Shown here piece after piece: positions 55,151 through 63,157 of a stretch of DNA of 64,000 bases (position 1 is its first letter; every line of letters begins with the position of its first letter). The stretch lies in IMG/VR virus record IMGVR_UViG_3300030103_002259, positions 19,392 through 83,391 of that record; one strand, given 5' to 3'. The notes under the pieces are model-generated. The model was not told the origin of the DNA, did not search any database, and saw only the letters and a program-made list of their open reading frames with translations. The stretch comes from a virus. A program made the position numbers and the translations under genes.

Positions 55151-55505
55151 GAAATTTATAATCTAATAATATAGTACCTTTAGTTTGAATATTTAATTTA
55201 GGGTTAAGTAATATTAATTTTTTATTATTTGGATCTTTAATTATAAGTTTATTTTTTTCAGATTTATTTAAGGAATTTCTAACAGATTGGGGTGATTTAA
55301 AGATGCTGTCCTCTGGTTCAGAGGACGCATCTGAGCAAAAATTACTAAGTTCAATTGGTTGATTAAAAGATAATAATGTTAAACATTCAAGATCAGCATT
55401 ACTTAATATAATCTTATTAAGATAGCAGTGTGTTAATATTTGATACTTAACAATATCCCATTTATCAATCTTAACTTTTTTTTGAACTTGATTAACAACA
55501 GCCAT
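55125..55505 (-). CDS. Winged-helix-like protein, 126 aa
   Basis: A helix-turn-helix-like core (ILSNADLECLTLLSFNQP, then SIFKSPQSVRNSLNKSEKN) followed by a short wing (KKLILLNPKLNIQTKGT) suggests a MarR-type winged helix. Such small proteins occur next to packaging genes in phages of Bacteroidota and may regulate late genes or recognise DNA ends. It is 1 bp from the 96-residue gene and overlaps the next by 26 bp. No enzyme motif. Confidence 0.6.
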   Translation of the reverse strand: MAVVNQVQKKVKIDKWDIVKYQILTHCYLNKIILSNADLECLTLLSFNQPIELSNFCSDASSEPEDSIFKSPQSVRNSLNKSEKNKLIIKDPNNKKLILLNPKLNIQTKGTILLDYKFLAYESKKS

Positions 55506-55506
55506 T

Positions 55507-55797
55507 TTAGGTTCTTTTAAGTTTACTTCTTTTTAGTGGTTTTTTATCTTGAGTTGGTTTAGATTTTGGCTTATCTACATCCTCATCTGAACCTTCTGGT
55601 GGTTGCGTACTAGCCATTAGCATTTGCCATTGATATGCAAAGTTTGCTCTTTTAAATCTAGCCTCTTCCACATCAGTTAGAAGTTGTTCATATTTAAGTT
55701 GTGATTCTAAATAAGGAATAGAAGAATCATAAAATTCTTTCATTTCTTCTTTTCTTTGATCTAGCTCTTCAGCTGATAAATTTTCTGGATTTTCCAT
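55507..55797 (-). CDS. Small coiled-coil protein, 96 aa
   Basis: Charged helical protein (NLSAEELDQRKEEMKEFYDS, LESQLKYEQLLTDVEEARF) with a basic C-terminus (KKPLKRSKLKRT). It is the first gene of the packaging operon, downstream of the amidase terminator and of a TTTGTATATTTG element (about 22 bp before the ATG). Its place before the winged-helix-like gene hints at a packaging or regulatory partner. Function unknown. Confidence 0.6.
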   Translation of the reverse strand: MENPENLSAEELDQRKEEMKEFYDSSIPYLESQLKYEQLLTDVEEARFKRANFAYQWQMLMASTQPPEGSDEDVDKPKSKPTQDKKPLKRSKLKRT

Positions 55798-55818
55798 TGG
55801 TTTAAATTTTTATTTAAT

Positions 55819-55831
55819 CAAATATACAAAT
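55819..55831 (-). promoter_or_regulatory. Promoter-like TATTTGTATATTTG before packaging operon
   Basis: A variant with a host-like TATATTTG, 22-34 bp before the first gene of the packaging operon, just beyond the amidase terminator. Confidence 0.45.
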
Positions 55832-55856
55832 AAAGTTTAAACTTCTGTAGTTTAAA

Positions 55857-55888
55857 TAAAAAAACCTAGATAATTAAACCTAGGTTCT
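55857..55888 (-). terminator. Terminator after the amidase gene
   Basis: A 7-bp perfect stem (AACCTAG / CTAGGTT) with a 10-base loop followed by TTTTTTATTT on the minus strand. Confidence 0.7.
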
Positions 55889-55916
55889 TTAATTCACACA
55901 TTACAAAACAAAAAAT

Positions 55917-56615
55917 TTATACTGTACCTTCAGCTTCTACTTGTTGTATCATTTGAAAGTGTATTTTAGCTATTCTATCTCTACCTTCTTCGGATAAAAG
56001 ATACTTGTGACAGTTATCTGAATTAGTCATAAAAAAGTTTTCAGAAAGTATTGCAGGCATATTAGTATCCATTAGTACTGTAAATTTAGCCTCCTGATCT
56101 ACATCACCATCTCTATATGTATCAGATCTCATATACTCTCCCTTAAACTCCCGTGCAGCTTTTTCAAATAGTATTGTTGCAATACCATCAGATTTAGTTG
56201 TACCTGGCGAAGTATACACACACCATCCATTTGCAGACTCTTCAGTATATCCATTTGCATGTACGCTCACATATATGCAAGGTTTTTCAGAAGACTTAGC
56301 TAATCTATTAGCTGTGTTTACTCTTTCTGATAAGCTAATATCATTTGGAGTATCTACTAGATTAATAGCATCTATACCATTAGCTTCACACTTTTTCATT
56401 AATCTATCTACTATGGCACGATTAAACTCACCTTCAAATAGCTGAGTACCATCTGGCCATACAGGAGATCTTTTACCAGGAGTTTGATATACACCATCCA
56501 CTATACCACCATGACCATTATCAAGTATCCAAAGATACTTTGATCCTGCTTGATGTTGTGTAATAGACATATCAAACTCTGTTTTACAATGAGGACATGT
56601 TATAATTTTTTCCAT
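55917..56615 (-). CDS. N-acetylmuramoyl-L-alanine amidase (endolysin), 232 aa
   Basis: The N-terminus holds a zinc-ribbon-like CPHC (7-10). The catalytic part is Amidase_3: DNGHGG (His 35), a following Glu near 61-63, SVHANG (His 119) and ILSENFFM (Glu) give the zinc and catalytic set. It would cleave the peptidoglycan stem from the sugar chain at lysis. It has no signal peptide, so release depends on the holin. A terminator (55863-55886) follows the gene. Confidence 0.85.
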   Translation of the reverse strand: MEKIITCPHCKTEFDMSITQHQAGSKYLWILDNGHGGIVDGVYQTPGKRSPVWPDGTQLFEGEFNRAIVDRLMKKCEANGIDAINLVDTPNDISLSERVNTANRLAKSSEKPCIYVSVHANGYTEESANGWCVYTSPGTTKSDGIATILFEKAAREFKGEYMRSDTYRDGDVDQEAKFTVLMDTNMPAILSENFFMTNSDNCHKYLLSEEGRDRIAKIHFQMIQQVEAEGTV

Positions 56616-56689
56616 AGCGCTCTAATTATAGCAGGCATTACAAAGAAAGCTGCAAAGTATAAGAATAAAAGTAGCGGAGTTACCCCATT

Positions 56690-56923
56690 TTATTTTTTGT
56701 TTCTAATTCGTGTTAATTTATCAATAGAAGTTAATCCTAGTGACCCAAATGCAAATAATGCTACAGCATCTACTAGATACTCAGCTGGTCTAATATCACC
56801 GTGAGTAAATGTATTTGCTACTAAAGAAGTTACTAGTGCTAATACACATAGCAATCCCCCTAATCTTTTAGATGAATAGTTTCCTGTTTCATCACTTAAT
56901 AATTCTTTAAAAAACGTTTTCAT
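56690..56923 (-). CDS. Holin-like membrane protein, 77 aa
   Basis: Two transmembrane helices (RLGGLLCVLALVTSLVANTF and YLVDAVALFAFGSLGLTS) with a charged N-terminus and basic C-terminus (IRNKK). It lies in a lysis cassette with spanin and amidase and overlaps the spanin by 4 bp. It should permeabilise the inner membrane. After the TAA the same frame runs 29 codons further (to 56600) encoding a hydrophobic helix; see findings. Confidence 0.72.
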   Translation of the reverse strand: MKTFFKELLSDETGNYSSKRLGGLLCVLALVTSLVANTFTHGDIRPAEYLVDAVALFAFGSLGLTSIDKLTRIRNKK

Positions 56924-57366
56924 AGTAATCTTTTTTTTAAAAATAAAAATAACCTGTAAGCTCCATAAAGCACTACAGCTATCATTAACCAGTTAAATAT
57001 CTTTTTCCAAAGTGGAGTTTTTTCATAATACTTAATTGGTATTTTTCTTTCTACTATTTTTTCTACCGTGATAGTATCACACTCACCTCTTATATATACA
57101 TTTTGTTTAATAGTATCATGAAATATTTTAACAGTAAGTCTTTCTTTCTGTAGAACTAGAGTATCTCTAGTTATTTGAGTAAAAAAGTGCTGACTAATAA
57201 GCGTATCATGTACCACTTTTGGTACTTCTACTTTGACTGTATCATGTATAGTTAAAGTATCTGTAGTAAGCAAATGAGGATGTTTATTTATTAACCTGGT
57301 AAACCTCCGTTGAGGAGTACAGGCAAATAAGCCTAATATTATTAATGCAGAAAAAATTCTTATCAT
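56920..57366 (-). CDS. Unimolecular spanin-like lipoprotein, 148 aa
   Basis: It has a lipobox-like signal (LIILGLFAC; Cys 16), a periplasmic beta-rich middle (TLTIHDTVKVEVPKVVHDT and similar DT repeats), and a C-terminal transmembrane helix (KKIFNWLMIAVVLYGAYRL) with a basic tail. Outer-membrane lipid anchor plus inner-membrane helix in one chain is the plan of unimolecular spanins, which fuse the membranes at the end of lysis. It overlaps the holin and the coiled-coil gene by 4 bp each. Confidence 0.75.
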   Translation of the reverse strand: MIRIFSALIILGLFACTPQRRFTRLINKHPHLLTTDTLTIHDTVKVEVPKVVHDTLISQHFFTQITRDTLVLQKERLTVKIFHDTIKQNVYIRGECDTITVEKIVERKIPIKYYEKTPLWKKIFNWLMIAVVLYGAYRLFLFLKKRLL

Positions 57367-57689
57367 TTACTTTTAATTCCGTGAATGGCTTCAATGATCT
57401 CTATTTTCATTTTAGCCATGTCTTCTCTAAGTTGAGAAATAGATTGTTCTTGCTTTTCGCGATTGGACTCAACTTTAGTTTTTAGATCATCAATTCTTTT
57501 ATGAACTCTTTCAGTAATCTCTTTCTTGATACTTTTCATTTCATCTAGATCTTTAGAAAGATTATCTAATGTTAGTTGTTGTATAGTCACCTTTCCTTTC
57601 AAAGTATGCCATACACCTAAAGCGCCTGTTAATGATACTAATAATGCTATAAAAGCATCAAAACCTATTTGTAAACCTGAAACATCCAT
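57363..57689 (-). CDS. Membrane-anchored coiled-coil protein of lysis cassette, 108 aa
   Basis: I use the ATG at 57689 (MDVSGLQIGFDAFIALLVS), because a promoter-like TTTTGTATATTA (57722-57734) lies over the alternative start at 57731. One transmembrane helix near the N-terminus is followed by a long coiled coil (LTLDNLSKDLDEMKSIKKEI, KTKVESNREKQEQSISQL). It may help the holin or form a second pore component. It overlaps the spanin by 4 bp. Function inferred from place and shape. Confidence 0.6.
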   Translation of the reverse strand: MDVSGLQIGFDAFIALLVSLTGALGVWHTLKGKVTIQQLTLDNLSKDLDEMKSIKKEITERVHKRIDDLKTKVESNREKQEQSISQLREDMAKMKIEIIEAIHGIKSK

Positions 57690-57721
57690 TCTCTCTTGTA
57701 TAAATAATAAACATATATCTA

Positions 57722-57734
57722 TAATATACAAAAA
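57722..57734 (-). promoter_or_regulatory. Promoter-like TTTTTGTATATTA before lysis cassette
   Basis: A full-type copy 33-45 bp before the chosen ATG at 57689. It overlaps the alternative upstream ATG, supporting the shorter start. Confidence 0.5.
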
Positions 57735-57764
57735 AAATTTAAATATACCAGTAAATACGTAGGT

Positions 57765-58658
57765 TTAAATAGGGAATTTATGGGAGTCTACTTGACATAA
57801 ATGAAAGTCACCTTTATCTTTAGTAATAGTACGCCTATACTCTATATTTAGAATACGACCTCCTGTAGGTTTGATAGGTGCGCCACGTTCTACATGCCAC
57901 CCTTTACTTCCAGCACCATATTCTTCTTTATATGTTCCTGTAATCATCATATGAAGTTGTTTTTGCACATGTCTGTAGGTACTTCCTCCTTGTGTGCAAA
58001 CATCTCTAACATCATTTCTTGCAGCATTTTCGTGTATATGACCCATGGTAAATACATCAAAGTCTTCATACTTTTCTAAAGCTCTTGTAAGATTTAAAGC
58101 TCCTTTGGTTACAATACCGCCTCCACCTGATCCATGAAAGTATTTTATTTTAATAGATCTTGTAGAATCTTTTGTAGTTGGTTTAGCTCTTACTACTTGA
58201 TTTACAATAAACCAACCACCATAGCCACCAGTCATAACATTAGAATCATTTTTAAGATTAAGCAGCTTTACAAATCTAGCTAGTATATCAGTTTCTTGAA
58301 ATTTAATAATAGCTGTCTCGTGATTACCATAACCTATAACTGTCATTAAATGAGCATATGGTGACCACCATTCTACAGCTGTTTCTACAATGCTATCTAA
58401 ATACTTAGCATTATTGTGTTCTGGTCTAATATCTGATTTATTTCTTCTGTTATCACCTCTACCTTGCATTAAACAAAACATGTCTCCATTAATATGAATA
58501 GGAATAGATTCTTTTACACAATAGTCTAAATCTTTTTTTAATAGTTTCCAATCACATTTTGGATTATCCCAGTGTAAATCTGAAAACATTGCAATACGTG
58601 CTTTACTACCCCCTAGCTTAAGTTCATGAATATTATCAGCGTGTTTAATTAACTTCAT
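57765..58658 (-). CDS. Metallophosphoesterase (calcineurin-like), 297 aa
   Basis: Motifs in order: MFSDLHWD, HINGDMF, GYGNHETA and TMGHIHEN. These make up the two-metal site of calcineurin-like phosphoesterases. The substrate is unknown (possibly nucleic acid or nucleotide). It stands between the fibre genes and the lysis cassette, preceded by a TTTACACTATATTA-like element about 30 bp before the ATG (58688-58700). It looks complete, with no signal peptide. Confidence 0.82.
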   Translation of the reverse strand: MKLIKHADNIHELKLGGSKARIAMFSDLHWDNPKCDWKLLKKDLDYCVKESIPIHINGDMFCLMQGRGDNRRNKSDIRPEHNNAKYLDSIVETAVEWWSPYAHLMTVIGYGNHETAIIKFQETDILARFVKLLNLKNDSNVMTGGYGGWFIVNQVVRAKPTTKDSTRSIKIKYFHGSGGGGIVTKGALNLTRALEKYEDFDVFTMGHIHENAARNDVRDVCTQGGSTYRHVQKQLHMMITGTYKEEYGAGSKGWHVERGAPIKPTGGRILNIEYRRTITKDKGDFHLCQVDSHKFPI

Positions 58659-58687
58659 AATTTTATTTTTTCTGAGGAGAGACGTTC

Positions 58688-58700
58688 TAATATAGTGTTT
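58688..58700 (-). promoter_or_regulatory. Promoter-like AAACACTATATTA before metallophosphoesterase
   Basis: The ACTATATTA part matches the motif while the T-tract is degraded. It lies 30-42 bp before the ATG at 58658. Confidence 0.45.
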
Positions 58701-58709
58701 ATTTTTTAT

Positions 58710-59402
58710 TTAAATAAACAACTTAAAAAAGTTACCTTCATTTAAAGGTGCTGTAGAAAGACCTTTTATTTCTACCCTGTCTAAAGTTAAAGTTCCAAAT
58801 GTAGATGTTGCTTGTAAATCGAGATCACCAGCAGGAAAGCCTGTTGCAGTTGGAGCACCTAAAGCACCCGCAGCAACTTGTCTATTTGTATTATGCTGAC
58901 TAAAAAATCTATTGCTTCCAGTTGGTATTTGTTGCGTTAAAATTTGATTTACAGAACATGAAGTCATCATTACAAAAGATTCATCTTGTATAGTAAGTAT
59001 TCCATTGTGAGGTGTATTTTGAGCGCCTGTTCTAAGTGTATTTCCGACACCACCACAATCTCCAAAACTTTTTATAGCAATGCTAATTGGATTAAATTGA
59101 TTTCCATTAAAAGTAATAGTTAAAGTGTTACTTCCTGTGGGTGCCTGATTTAAAGCATAACAAACCATTCTTTGACTTAATCCAGATCTGTTTTGCTGAT
59201 ATACTTCAGTCATTGTTTGACCGCCATAAGTTGCACCAGTAAAAGTCCTGCCATTAGCGTTTGACATTGTTGCTTGAACTACAACAGTTTCATTTCCTGT
59301 CGTTGTAGGTGGCACCATAAAAATATTTGAAAATTGTTGACTTACAGAACTTGCTCCTGGTGTTGGATTAGCTTGTAAATTATTTCCAGATACAGGTACC
59401 AT
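58710..59402 (-). CDS. Beta-sandwich virion protein, 230 aa
   Basis: A Thr/Asn/Gly-rich beta protein with the stretch ATYGGQTMTEVYQQNR, a pattern of jelly-roll domains in phage fibre tips. It is 1 bp overlapping with the 92-residue gene. It belongs to the fibre block 62.8-58.7 kb and could be a fibre tip or capsid decoration. Few Cys, no catalytic motif. Confidence 0.6.
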   Translation of the reverse strand: MVPVSGNNLQANPTPGASSVSQQFSNIFMVPPTTTGNETVVVQATMSNANGRTFTGATYGGQTMTEVYQQNRSGLSQRMVCYALNQAPTGSNTLTITFNGNQFNPISIAIKSFGDCGGVGNTLRTGAQNTPHNGILTIQDESFVMMTSCSVNQILTQQIPTGSNRFFSQHNTNRQVAAGALGAPTATGFPAGDLDLQATSTFGTLTLDRVEIKGLSTAPLNEGNFFKLFI

Positions 59403-59680
59403 TATAATTCATTTATATTTGTTATTATAGGTAAACTCAAACCATCTATCATATCAACTTCAGTTCGTGCTTCATATACAAATTCAGTAGTTTCAAAAAA
59501 TGTACTTACAGACGCCTGGTTTAGCGTCAACTTAGTTCTATTTTCTGCTAAAAATTTTCCCAGACTAGTATCATAATCTTCATTGATCTGAATTGCTACC
59601 GCAGGGTCTTCTGTATATCCTACATCAGTGTACTTTAGATTATCTGTACCTTCTAACTCTATTTTTGAAATAATTATCAT
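59402..59680 (-). CDS. Hypothetical small protein of fibre block, 92 aa
   Basis: Acidic, mixed fold, no motif seen (IIISKIELEGTDNLKYTDV, EVDMIDGLSLPIITNINEL). It lies 1 bp after the 475-residue fibre gene and overlaps the 230-residue gene by 1 bp. Its coupling to the fibre suggests a chaperone or fibre subunit, but nothing in the sequence proves that. Confidence 0.55.
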   Translation of the reverse strand: MIIISKIELEGTDNLKYTDVGYTEDPAVAIQINEDYDTSLGKFLAENRTKLTLNQASVSTFFETTEFVYEARTEVDMIDGLSLPIITNINEL

Positions 59681-59681
59681 A

Positions 59682-61109
59682 TTACGCTTCTTCTGTTACT
59701 GCTATTACATTCCATTTACCTGAATTGCTATTGTAAATACAACCAACATATAAAAGTTTGCTAGCAGTTAAATTGGTTGGTAAAGTCACACCTATAGGTT
59801 CATATATTGCACTCCATGTAATATTTTTAACTAAACTTGCGTTTCCATCATCAAGCATTCTAAATAAAAGCTTTTGACCATTTACTGGATTTCCTGTAGG
59901 ACTATCAATAATAAAGCTTACATCTTGGGCATCTATTGTTACCATTGATGTGCTATCAGCATTTATATTTAAAGTAGCACCTGCAGTTACTTGACTATCT
60001 ACACCAGCTACATTAAGCTGGAGAGCAATGTCATTAGAAGTAGGATTATCTACTATTCTATTAGTATGACCTTGCGTAGGGACAAAATTAAGCCTTGATG
60101 TAGATCCCACTACTGTACTACGATTTAATACATCTATAGTAAATGTATTATCTACTGGAGGAGCAATACCTGTTTGTAATTTAATATCATCTAAGGCAAA
60201 CTCAACAGATGGAATTACAAGACTTGGTGGGTTAAACTGACTTCCTCTCCAAACTGAAAAATTTAAATATGCAATTGTATCTACATCTGGAGAATCAACA
60301 AAAAAAGATGTTGGTATACTAACCAATTGCCATGTATCTGCTAAAGATGCATCACAATAATTAGTAAGTTCTACTGATCCTAATTGAGGACCATCTCCAG
60401 GAGTATTATCTCCAAACATCCATACTTTAAAATAAGGCACACCTTGATCTACTAAGCTTTGAGGAAAGTTTACTCTAAAACTTAATTGAACATACTCACT
60501 TCTACTTACTGGACTAGCTGTACTAAAACTAACACCTCTTCTTTTACCATATTGCCCTATACTAGTTAATATGCATGAACTACCTTGAGGTGGTGTAGGT
60601 GTAGATGAATTAAAATCTGTTATGTTATTTATTCCAGCACTTCCTCTAACCCAATAAACAGGAGCAAAATCTTGATAAATAAGTTCAGTAGTTATGTCAG
60701 GAGTAGTTGCTCCTATACCTATAAGAACATATTGAACTAAAACTTGATCTACACCAATAGATGGAGTTATAGGATCAGATGCGGGCGTTCCTTGTATTAC
60801 AGAAACAACCTCACTTTCATCAACTACAATAGCATCAAATCTAGGATTAGTTGCGTCCCCAATAGCAAGTGTTACAGAAGTTTCTGCACTAGTATATTCA
60901 ATTCCTCCTATAAGGTATACTAAAGCGCTTACATCAAAAACCATTCCTGTTCCAGAATAAATGGCTCCTCCTGATATTAATTGATTACTTGCACCTGAAG
61001 TAGGTAAATCATCTATAGTTGCATATGGATTTATAGCTGAAGGACTATCTGCATTTACAGCCGCCTGATACGCATTGTTAGGTAAATTTCTATTTATTTT
61101 AGTAGACAT
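59682..61109 (-). CDS. Tail/head fibre with carbohydrate-binding-like domain, 475 aa
   Basis: The N-terminal part has TNPRFDAIVVDESEVVSVI, a pattern common in fibres of Bacteroidota phages. The middle (about 155-320: SVELTNYCDASLADTWQLV, EFALDDIKLQTG) reads like a carbohydrate-binding beta-sandwich. The C-terminal domain ends in LYVGCIYNSNSGKWNVIAV. It would bind surface glycans of the host. It lies upstream of the 92- and 230-residue genes. Confidence 0.65.
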   Translation of the reverse strand: MSTKINRNLPNNAYQAAVNADSPSAINPYATIDDLPTSGASNQLISGGAIYSGTGMVFDVSALVYLIGGIEYTSAETSVTLAIGDATNPRFDAIVVDESEVVSVIQGTPASDPITPSIGVDQVLVQYVLIGIGATTPDITTELIYQDFAPVYWVRGSAGINNITDFNSSTPTPPQGSSCILTSIGQYGKRRGVSFSTASPVSRSEYVQLSFRVNFPQSLVDQGVPYFKVWMFGDNTPGDGPQLGSVELTNYCDASLADTWQLVSIPTSFFVDSPDVDTIAYLNFSVWRGSQFNPPSLVIPSVEFALDDIKLQTGIAPPVDNTFTIDVLNRSTVVGSTSRLNFVPTQGHTNRIVDNPTSNDIALQLNVAGVDSQVTAGATLNINADSTSMVTIDAQDVSFIIDSPTGNPVNGQKLLFRMLDDGNASLVKNITWSAIYEPIGVTLPTNLTASKLLYVGCIYNSNSGKWNVIAVTEEA

Positions 61110-61121
61110 ATTTTTAATTAT

Positions 61122-61508
61122 TTATTTTACATAAATTATTAATAAGTCTCCTGCATTTGATGTTGGGTCAGGATCATAGTTAAATGCAGAAGCTGCAAAT
61201 TTATGATCATTACCTCCTGCATCAAAGTTTATTGTTTCTCCAGGTTTAAGATCTTCTCCAAGAACTTTTGCTGTTGCTGTAGCGTGCGCATTATGAAAAG
61301 AAATAGATTTTATACTATCTGTAATTACATTAGCAGCTGGAGGCGCGGTTACAGAACTTACCCTCTCTATTATAGGTGTTGAAGGAGTAGTCCCACCTGA
61401 TGTAGCAGCTATGGCATCTATAATACCTTGTAAGCCCTTAAGCATTTTATATTGCCAAGGCCAATTAGTACCTTTGCCGCCATCTGTTTTTAAATTTCCT
61501 ATTGACAT
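61122..61508 (-). CDS. Structural protein of fibre block, 128 aa
   Basis: The start MSIGNLKTDGGKGTNWPWQ, followed by KMLKGLQGI, is a pattern I know from virion genes of flavobacterial phages. The rest is beta-rich (HNAHATATAKVLGEDLKPGE, LLIIYVK). It lies 2 bp from the 68-residue gene. Probably a capsid or fibre adaptor; not proven. Confidence 0.6.
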   Translation of the reverse strand: MSIGNLKTDGGKGTNWPWQYKMLKGLQGIIDAIAATSGGTTPSTPIIERVSSVTAPPAANVITDSIKSISFHNAHATATAKVLGEDLKPGETINFDAGGNDHKFAASAFNYDPDPTSNAGDLLIIYVK

Positions 61509-61510
61509 TT

Positions 61511-61717
61511 TTATTGTTTTACTACATGAACAGCACCACTAGGTCTGCTGTATAACTCACCAACTTTTAGACCTGCTGCAATAGCAGCTGCATCATCCGC
61601 ATACTCTCTTTGAGTCATTCTTAATATCTCATTAAGATGCCCAAATTTAGCAGGAGCCATATCTTCTCCTGATTTTAAAAAAGGATCTGGTGACTCTGGT
61701 ATAAACTTTCTAGGCAT
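61511..61717 (-). CDS. Small structural protein, 68 aa
   Basis: A short protein with YADDAAAIAAGLKVGELYSRP, a motif common as a module in phage fibre and structural proteins (split: YADDAAAIAAGL, VGELYSRP). The end is AVHVVKQ. It is 2 bp from its neighbour. Probably a small virion or fibre-associated protein. Confidence 0.58.
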   Translation of the reverse strand: MPRKFIPESPDPFLKSGEDMAPAKFGHLNEILRMTQREYADDAAAIAAGLKVGELYSRPSGAVHVVKQ

Positions 61718-61725
61718 AACTACTA

Positions 61726-62172
61726 TTATTTAGCCGATGCTTTAGCCGCTTCTGCATTTTTAGCATTACGTCTGCTAAGTTTATCTAATAGAATGTTTTT
61801 TGCTTCAACTTTTCTCTGCTCTTTTAAGACCTTTTTGTCTGTAGCAGTAAGCTTTTTCTCACCTATCGCAAACTTTTTATCAAAACTTCTTCTAGCTTGA
61901 ATCTCGTAAACTCTTGTTCTAGCTATATAAAAAGGATATTTGCTTAAATCTGGTTTAAACTGAATTCTTTCTTTTTCAATCTCTTTACCTGTAGGAGCTC
62001 CTGGGAACATTCCACTTGCAGTTCTATAGTCTCCTCTAATTGCCTCATCTACTACTTTAGTAAATACTGACTCACCTGCATACATATGTTCAACTGTTAA
62101 TTGACCTTCTACTTCTTTTAAAAGCGTTGATTTATCATTAGTTAATATTAATGCTTCTTTTAATTCTGCCAT
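61726..62172 (-). CDS. Structural-block hypothetical protein, 148 aa
   Basis: Mixed fold with a helical, Lys/Ala-rich C-terminus (DKLSRRNAKNAEAAKASAK). It contains QFKPDLSKYPFYIARTRVYE and is followed 8 bp later by the 68-residue gene. No recognised family. It lies between the 205-residue gene and the fibre genes. Confidence 0.55.
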   Translation of the reverse strand: MAELKEALILTNDKSTLLKEVEGQLTVEHMYAGESVFTKVVDEAIRGDYRTASGMFPGAPTGKEIEKERIQFKPDLSKYPFYIARTRVYEIQARRSFDKKFAIGEKKLTATDKKVLKEQRKVEAKNILLDKLSRRNAKNAEAAKASAK

Positions 62173-62194
62173 TTTTCTTTGTTTTAATAAAATT

Positions 62195-62812
62195 TTATAT
62201 TCTCTCTATAGTAACGGTTGCATCTGCTTGACACATAAACTTAATACATACATACAACTCGCCAGCTGCTGGAAAAGTAGCAAGTCCTTGTACAGATATA
62301 GCTTGATTTTCTACTGTACCAAATTCAGCTTGTTGCAAATACATAATCTCAATCTGATCCGTACCACCAGCAATTAAATTATCTACATAAGCTCCTGATA
62401 CAATAGGACTATGTTCAAATCCTCCACCTAGTGCTCCACTATTATCTGCTACTACTACACTTTTATTTTCTGTAATAAGCATTGGTCCTACAGAAATATT
62501 TACTGTTCCAAAGTCCTCAATTATTTCATAAACACCACTTCCTGGCGCAGTTTCAGAAGATGTCATTTGTTGCTGAACACCTTTAAGCTCATATACTTGA
62601 AAAACCTGTCCTCCAGAAGTTATAGTTTCATTTTCACATTTACGCAATGAACAAGGATTGTCAAATAAAGTTCCTGGAATTAGCTCAGAGTCAGTTCTTA
62701 CGCCTATATCTTTAAGGAAGCTATCAATACTTGTGTTTAAATATTGCCAAAGTTGCGTTCTCTTAGACGCAAACGTTGTTAAGATGCTGGATCTTTTTAA
62801 TGATGTTGCCAT
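62195..62812 (-). CDS. First gene of fibre block, beta-rich structural protein, 205 aa
   Basis: A Thr/Ser/Gly-rich beta protein with CSLRKCENE near residue 54. A TTTTACTATATTA motif lies 31-43 bp before the ATG, immediately beyond a terminator, so it begins a transcription unit. A-rich leader, no Shine-Dalgarno. It may be a decoration or fibre-base protein. No enzyme motif. Confidence 0.58.
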   Translation of the reverse strand: MATSLKRSSILTTFASKRTQLWQYLNTSIDSFLKDIGVRTDSELIPGTLFDNPCSLRKCENETITSGGQVFQVYELKGVQQQMTSSETAPGSGVYEIIEDFGTVNISVGPMLITENKSVVVADNSGALGGGFEHSPIVSGAYVDNLIAGGTDQIEIMYLQQAEFGTVENQAISVQGLATFPAAGELYVCIKFMCQADATVTIERI

Positions 62813-62842
62813 TTGTTTCTTTTTTTAATAAATATACAGTTA

Positions 62843-62855
62843 TAATATAGTAAAA
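62843..62855 (-). promoter_or_regulatory. Promoter-like TTTTACTATATTA before the 205-residue gene
   Basis: A full copy of the recurrent motif between a terminator and the first gene of the fibre block, 31-43 bp before the ATG. Confidence 0.55.
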
Positions 62856-62864
62856 ATATTTGAT

Positions 62865-62895
62865 ATAAAAAAGCCCCTAGTAAAAAACTAAGGGC
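62865..62895 (-). terminator. Terminator after the 70-residue membrane protein gene
   Basis: Stem GCCCTTAG / CTAGGGGC (one wobble) with a short T-rich loop and a following T-run on the minus strand, directly before the next promoter-like motif. Confidence 0.75.
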
Positions 62896-62938
62896 ATAAC
62901 TGATCTAGCCAGAGAAATTGGAAGACTGGATAACTAGA

Positions 62939-63151
62939 TTAGTTCATAAAAATAAGTTTGATTAGGAGGTATATCAAGAAACCCGCTAAAATAAATCCAG
63001 TAGATCCTATTACTATATCTTCTTTTGTAGGTGAAACTTTTTCATTAGTTATATGATCATGATGCTCTTGTAAGAATGCCGAAGAAAAACTAAGTATTAT
63101 TATCAAAGCTATAATACCTGTAAATCCCATTAATATTTTTACACCCACCAT
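62939..63151 (-). CDS. Two-helix membrane protein, 70 aa
   Basis: Two transmembrane helices (ILMGFTGIIALIIILSFSSA and STGFILAGFLIYLLIKLIF) separated by a His/Asp/Glu-rich loop (LQEHHDHITNEKVSPTKED). It could be a second holin or a superinfection-exclusion protein. It is 6 bp after the GroES-like gene and is followed by a terminator (62865-62895). Confidence 0.6.
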   Translation of the reverse strand: MVGVKILMGFTGIIALIIILSFSSAFLQEHHDHITNEKVSPTKEDIVIGSTGFILAGFLIYLLIKLIFMN

Positions 63152-63157
63152 AATCCT

